NCBI GenBank assembly: GCA_000507305.1
Contig: DF239228.1
Span: forward strand, 62,001 to 126,000
Direction: 5' to 3'
Source: Breviolum minutum Mf 1.05b.01
Taxonomy: Eukaryota > Sar > Dinophyceae > Suessiales > Symbiodiniaceae
DNA length: 64,000 bases
Shown piece by piece: positions 59,261 to 64,000 of this stretch. The translations under genes were made by a program, and so were the position numbers. Each line of letters opens with the position of its first letter. The first letter of the stretch is position 1. The notes beneath the pieces were generated by a model that was given only the letters and a program-made list of their open reading frames with translations, was not told where the DNA came from and did not search any database.

Positions 59261-62082
59261 GCAAAGATCCAAAAGATTCAACGGCGAGTAGTCATGCTCC
59301 TAGATCTATGATACCAGATGTTATATACATTGAAGCCAGAGCCGCCCCCATAGGCACACTAGTTTGGCTAGAGTCCCCCCTCCCCAAATGTTCCCACCTA
59401 GGCACAAGTGAATTTTCCAGAAATGGTTTCGACTTCAGCACTTGGGAGTACAGTACACATGATTAGTTGTGAGAGTGAACACTTGGCAATCTCGCATGTT
59501 GCGAAGATGCCGCTTGGTTTCACACAACAAGCGCACAGTATTGCAACGCTCTCTGTTTTTGTCCCGGTTTTGCCGCGAAGATCAAGATCATGGAGCGCAG
59601 TTGCACCACCTTCAGTGGATCCTCAGGGATGCTCCATCAGCCTGTAATGGCCAAAATCCCTTCAAGTCAGGATGGCCGTTCCCATCAAGCCTGAAATAGG
59701 GAAATGGGCCCAGGCAGTACGTACGAATTTCTCATACATCTGCGGATACCCGCCTCACCATCTTCTGCGGATACCCACCGCATGAAGGCAACACCAGCCA
59801 CAGCATGCTGGCAACAAAGCTCCGCACACCGTAATCGCGACCGGTAGGCCGAAAGAATCATTGCAAAACTTACAAAGAGACTCAATGAACTCTTAGGACT
59901 TTGGAATCAGGAAGCCAAGTGTTGCAGACAAATCAGACAAGATAGTGGTGAGTTTCAGCCACAGTTTGAAAAATACATGGTACATCACGACAGTATCCTT
60001 ACCAATCAGGAACGCGACCTGTCCCAAATCCACAGAGAGTCAAAACATTGAAACGCTGCTAGTCTTCAAGACCGCAGCAGGGAATCTACTGCCATAGCGA
60101 GAAGTTGAGTGAAACTGTTTCGGCTTTTTTTGCCGAAATTGTGACCTATGCGATCTGACTTCCACTGCGTCACGCAGTGGACCCCTCATCGTGACGACAT
60201 TGAGGGTCATATTGAAGTTCTTCTCCTTGGTGTCACTTTGAAATGTTAGGCCCAGCAATCATTGCTGTTTGCGTCTGCCTGTACCAATACATATGTACGG
60301 TATAAATCAGTACAATCAATAAATCTGCCTATGCAGAGACATACAGTGCAGTATTCTCCCCACACCATGTCACAATTCAAGACTAATGCTTTTTTCATGC
60401 TTTTTGGAACTTACATAGCAAGGGCACTAGGGGTAAGGACGGATTATTCTGAGAGCAGTTGACTGCATGAGGACTTAGGGGGAGGGGAGTGCATTCGAGG
60501 GCGTGGAAAAGGGGGTTTGCGGGTCAGAAGTCGGATGACGCGTTGACACGACTTGACTCTTCTGTAGACTTGCATTTTGGTGAGTCTTTGCTGCCAAATG
60601 CACTAAACAGCAGGTGGCATGGCTGCTGAAATGCCACCCAGGCTACGTATCGTCATCTGCATCTCTCGTAAAGGCTTGTCTGGTAGAATCCTTCCGGTGC
60701 CACAAGAGTCACACTAATTTGGTGTCATTGAGAAATCGTGGCTTGTCCATGTGCCTACTGCTTTGCACTGTTTTGGCTGATTCGTTCTGGGTTACCTGGC
60801 CTCCGGTATGGCAACACGGGTTTCATGTCTTTCGCCTCAAATCACATCAATAGAAGCTTGAAAACACCAGTTCAACGCTATGCTGCTTACAAGGCATTTC
60901 GATCAGTGCTGCTGGAACGCCTTTCTTGAATCCTTCTCGTATTGCGCTTTGCAAATCTGCAAGGGTCTCCGCGTTCAAGGAGATCAGCCGACTCGAAATC
61001 GTTGGATCAATTGGTCCCTGTCAGATTTTGAAGGTCGAAAGAACTCCAAGTTGACAACTGGGACCCACTCCCGCCAAAAAAATCAACACTGGCTCATCAA
61101 GCTTCAACCCAATAAGACCACCAAAAGCATAGAAAAACATCAAAGATGACCTGAGCTGCTGAGCTAAAAGAATCATCATTGTGCCTCTGAGACTCGGGGC
61201 GAAAAACTAGGGCCTGCAGTATGCGTCGTATCCTCAGTGGCTTCCACAATTTCAGCAAGGAACAGTTATCAGTCATGCCTTTTTCGAGGCTCCAGGTACG
61301 TGTGTTGACGCGAGTTACGGTTACAGTGTCCTTCAAAAATTCTGAAGTCGTTTTGTGGCCTTGCCACCTGTCCAACATAATGCCAAGGCTGTTGATAATG
61401 TTTGCATTCAAACCCGGATTGTGCCTCCACATTGTTGGCATCCAACAATTTCTTCATTCCTGCAGTCAGCCAATGAAAAGCCACGACTTGAAGCAGATCT
61501 AAATACAACATCCAAGCGTGTGATACTTTTTTCGCGAACTAGCGCCTTTCCTATACCACACAATGTACCATGACCATCCATGACCAACAAAAATCTCAGA
61601 ACATCATGGGTTTCATATGGTTTCATATGGTTTCATGGCACCTTTGAGCAATTCTCGATTGATCTTCAAGAGCTGCTGTAGTGGAGCTCTTTCCACCCCC
61701 GGCGAGACGGGGGGATTAAGCGCCCCCATTTCAGCTGTAGCATGGCGAGATCCCGGAGACCTGCGGGAAGATCAGTGGGATTCTGAATACACAGTAGCTG
61801 TATATACTATATACCATAGCCATATCATATATAGCTATGAAATGCTATGAATATCTTTATGATATTGATCCCCTGGAACAATGAAGTTGCACTTTTTGGC
61901 ACCTGTCCCAACTACACGCCGGATATCCCGAAAGCAATGAAGACAGTTAAATAAAGGAAATGTTTGATGTGAACGTGGATATGAGCAGTGTAAGGAGAAC
62001 TTTTATACCAGACATCTTTTACACCAGTGTTGTCAACACTCTTTGCATAACTTCTCGGTAATGCGACGAAAGTCGACCCCTG
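59261..62082. other. No gene recognised
   Basis: Only short open frames without shared motifs are seen. A minus-strand stretch near 61408-61626 has a chance likeness to a release-factor motif (see rejected items). GGTTTCATAT is repeated at 61611-61636. Confidence 0.4.
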
Positions 62083-63345
62083 ACACAAAAAAAACACCAC
62101 CACAAAAACACAAAACACCACCACAAAACACAAAACACCACACAAACACACCACAAAACACAACACACACACAAACAANNNNNNNNNNNNNNNNNNNNNN
62201 NNNNNNNNNNNNNNNNNNNNNNNNNNNNNNNNNNNNNNNNNNNNNNNNNNNNNNNNNNNNNNNNNNNNNNNNNNNNNNNNNNNNNNNNNNNNNNNNNNNN
62301 NNNNNNNNNNNNNNNNNNNNNNNNNNNNNNNNNNNNNNNNNNNNNNNNNNNNNNNNNNNNNNNNNNNNNNNNNNNNNNNNNNNNNNNNNNNNNNNNNNNN
62401 NNNNNNNNNNNNNNNNNNNNNNNNNNNNNNNNNNNNNNNNNNNNNNNNNNNNNNNNNNNNNNNNNNNNNNNNNNNNNNNNNNNNNNNNNNNNNNNNNNNN
62501 NNNNNNNNNNNNNNNNNNNNNNNNNNNNNNNNNNNNNNNNNNNNNNNNNNNNNNNNNNNNNNNNNNNNNNNNNNNNNNNNNNNNNNNNNNNNNNNNNNNN
62601 NNNNNNNNNNNNNNNNNNNNNNNNNNNNNNNNNNNNNNNNNNNNNNNNNNNNNNNNNNNNNNNNNNNNNNNNNNNNNNNNNNNNNNNNNNNNNNNNNNNN
62701 NNNNNNNNNNNNNNNNNNNNNNNNNNNNNNNNNNNNNNNNNNNNNNNNNNNNNNNNNNNNNNNNNNNNNNNNNNNNNNNNNNNNNNNNNNNNNNNNNNNN
62801 NNNNNNNNNNNNNNNNNNNNNNNNNNNNNNNNNNNNNNNNNNNNNNNNNNNNNNNNNNNNNNNNNNNNNNNNNNNNNNNNNNNNNNNNNNNNNNNNNNNN
62901 NNNNNNNNNNNNNNNNNNNNNNNNNNNNNNNNNNNNNNNNNNNNNNNNNNNNNNNNNNNNNNNNNNNNNNNNNNNNNNNNNNNNNNNNNNNNNNNNNNNN
63001 NNNNNNNNNNNNNNNNNNNNNNNNNNNNNNNNNNNNNNNNNNNNNNNNNNNNNNNNNNNNNNNNNNNNNNNNNNNNNNNNNNNNNNNNNNNNNNNNNNNN
63101 NNNNNNNNNNNNNNNNNNNNNNNNNNNNNNNNNNNNNNNNNNNNNNNNNNNNNNNNNNNNNNNNNNNNNNNNNNNNNNACACCACCACAAAACCACCACC
63201 ACAAAAACACCACCGCAAAAACACCACCACAAAAACACCACCACCACAAGAACACCACCACAAAGACACCACCGCAAGAACACCACCACAAAAACACCAC
63301 CACACAAATACCACTACACCACCACAAAAACACCACCCCACAGTT
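62083..63345. repeat. ACCACAAAA-type satellite on both sides of an assembly gap
   Basis: Before the gap (62083-62178) units look like ACCACAAAACACA. After it (63179-63345) they look like ACCACCACAAAAAC, with occasional CCGC. The same satellite therefore spans the gap. Frames through it encode repetitive peptides and are not genes. Confidence 0.9.
62179..63178. other. Assembly gap of exactly 1000 N
   Basis: The run of N is exactly 1000 long, a common placeholder size, so the true length of the missing satellite is unknown. Confidence 0.95.
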
Positions 63346-63352
63346 TTCCACT

Positions 63353-63440
63353 GTAGTCCCGTTTAGTCCGGTCAAAAACGTCCATTTTACCTCACTTTTT
63401 CACCGTAGTCCGGTTTAGTCCGGTCAAAAACGTCCATTTT
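63353..63440. repeat. 52-bp tandem repeat, two copies
   Basis: GTAGTCC, GTTTAGTCCGGTCAAAAACG and TCCATTTTACC occur from 63353 and again from 63405. Confidence 0.85.
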
Positions 63441-63790
63441 ACCACAGTTTTAAGCGTCCGACACGCACGAAGTGACGAGAGGGTTGCCAGGGTCAGCCGA
63501 AGAATTTGCGTTTTACCACAGTTTTGAGCGTCCGACACGCACAAAGTGACGAAAGGGTCGCTCGGCGAGCTCAAGAATTTGCATTTTACCACAGTTTTGA
63601 GCATCCAACACGCACGAAGTGACGAAAAGGTCGCTCGGGCAGGTGCAAGAATTCGCATTTTACCACAGTTTTGAACGCCCGACACGCACGAAGTGACGAA
63701 AGGGTCGATCGGCGAGCCTAAAAATTTGCGTTTTATCACAGTTTTGAGCGTCCGACACGCACGAAGTGACGAGAGGGTTGTCAAATCCAC
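63441..63790. repeat. 73-74 bp minisatellite, almost five copies
   Basis: Units start at 63441, 63515, 63588, 63662 and 63735 with ACCACAGTTTTGAGCGTCC (the last with ATCACAG). Each continues with GACACGCACGAAGTGACGA, AGGGTCG and a variable segment, and ends in AATTTGCGTTTT. The last copy is cut at about 63790. The variable segment (about 20 bp) differs in every copy while the rest is conserved. The minus strand is open through four units because two lengths differ by one base. Confidence 0.9.
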
Positions 63791-63857
63791 AGGTGCGATC
63801 CCTGCGCCCCGACAGAAAAAGAATATATTTTAAGACTTTTTCAGAAGATTTTGATTA

Positions 63858-63945
63858 GCAGTCTTTCTCTGCAGTCTTTTCTCTAGACCTTTTCTCTAGT
63901 CTTTGAAGATCTGCAGTCTTTTCTCTAGTCTTTTCTCCAGTCCTT
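63858..63945. repeat. AGTCTTTTCTCT short repeats
   Basis: AGTCTTTTCTCT and close variants recur about every 12-30 bp up to the edge of the window. Confidence 0.75.
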
Positions 63946-64000
63946 CACGACAGCCATCACTTCAGCAGAACTTTAGGCAGTCTTTGATGACAATCTTTAT

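Noticed and set aside
61408-61626. Minus-strand peptide LLVMDGHGTLCGIGKALVRE, similar to the VMDGnGtL block of release factor eRF1
   Set aside because: The KKHGRGGQS block that must follow in eRF1 is absent in all nearby frames, and the DNA under the match contains short internal repeats (ATGACCATCC, ATGACCA). Chance likeness is more probable.
61912-63375. Frames of more than 400 codons on both strands
   Set aside because: Most of their length is the 1000-N gap and the rest is satellite.
63441-63790. CRISPR-like regular repeats
   Set aside because: Units are contiguous 73-74 bp minisatellite copies without spacer-repeat architecture, in a eukaryotic setting with no cas genes.

Overview
The window looks like nuclear DNA of a dinoflagellate. 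The reasons are sparse genes in a large repeat-filled sequence, short introns of about 77-94 bp with GC-AG or GA-AG ends and a G or AGGA repeated at both splice sites, a plant-type (TTTAGGG)-like interstitial telomere tract, and a probable relic of the dinoflagellate spliced leader. The species cannot be told from the sequence. Family names below rest on motifs read by eye.

Layout. 1-8.9 kb: no gene recognised, one fold-back repeat. 8.9-13.6 kb: low-complexity DNA with short dispersed hairpin motifs, a spliced-leader-like relic and telomere-like repeats. 13.8-21.0 kb, minus strand: a Ty1/copia element with an intact reverse transcriptase/RNase H frame (856 codons), truncated at its 5' side, followed by five further non-overlapping open frames in the same direction. 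One is a coiled-coil, proline-rich protein, one carries a duplicated Cys/His module, and three are unrecognised. 21.1-22.5 kb: tandem duplication and noncoding DNA. 22.5-31.7 kb, minus strand: one very long gene-like unit broken by at least seven apparent single-base frameshifts. It runs from a proline-rich N-terminus through about 1000 residues of unknown type and a UPF1-like SF1 helicase to an unknown C-terminal part.

31.73-32.32 kb: an octamer tandem array with a 152-bp higher-order period. It separates the helicase unit from two plus-strand genes: a KDZ-type transposase with Cys clusters (32.8-34.6 kb, three exons, one frameshift) and a protein resembling DUF3987 (about 35-37.9 kb, several exons). 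37.9-53.1 kb: mostly repeats, including an inverted TTTTTGGCA array, with no gene recognised. 53.1-56.7 kb, minus strand: the best conventional gene, a purple-acid-phosphatase-like metallophosphoesterase in about eleven exons with all five metal-binding motifs. 58.85-59.26 kb: 100-bp tandem repeats. 62.08-63.35 kb: an ACCACAAAA satellite around an exactly 1000-N assembly gap. 63.35-63.79 kb: a 52-bp and a 73-bp minisatellite.

Most coding capacity is mobile or mobile-like: the copia element with extra frames, the KDZ transposase and perhaps its DUF3987-like neighbour, and the decayed helicase unit. The phosphatase is the only clear cellular gene.
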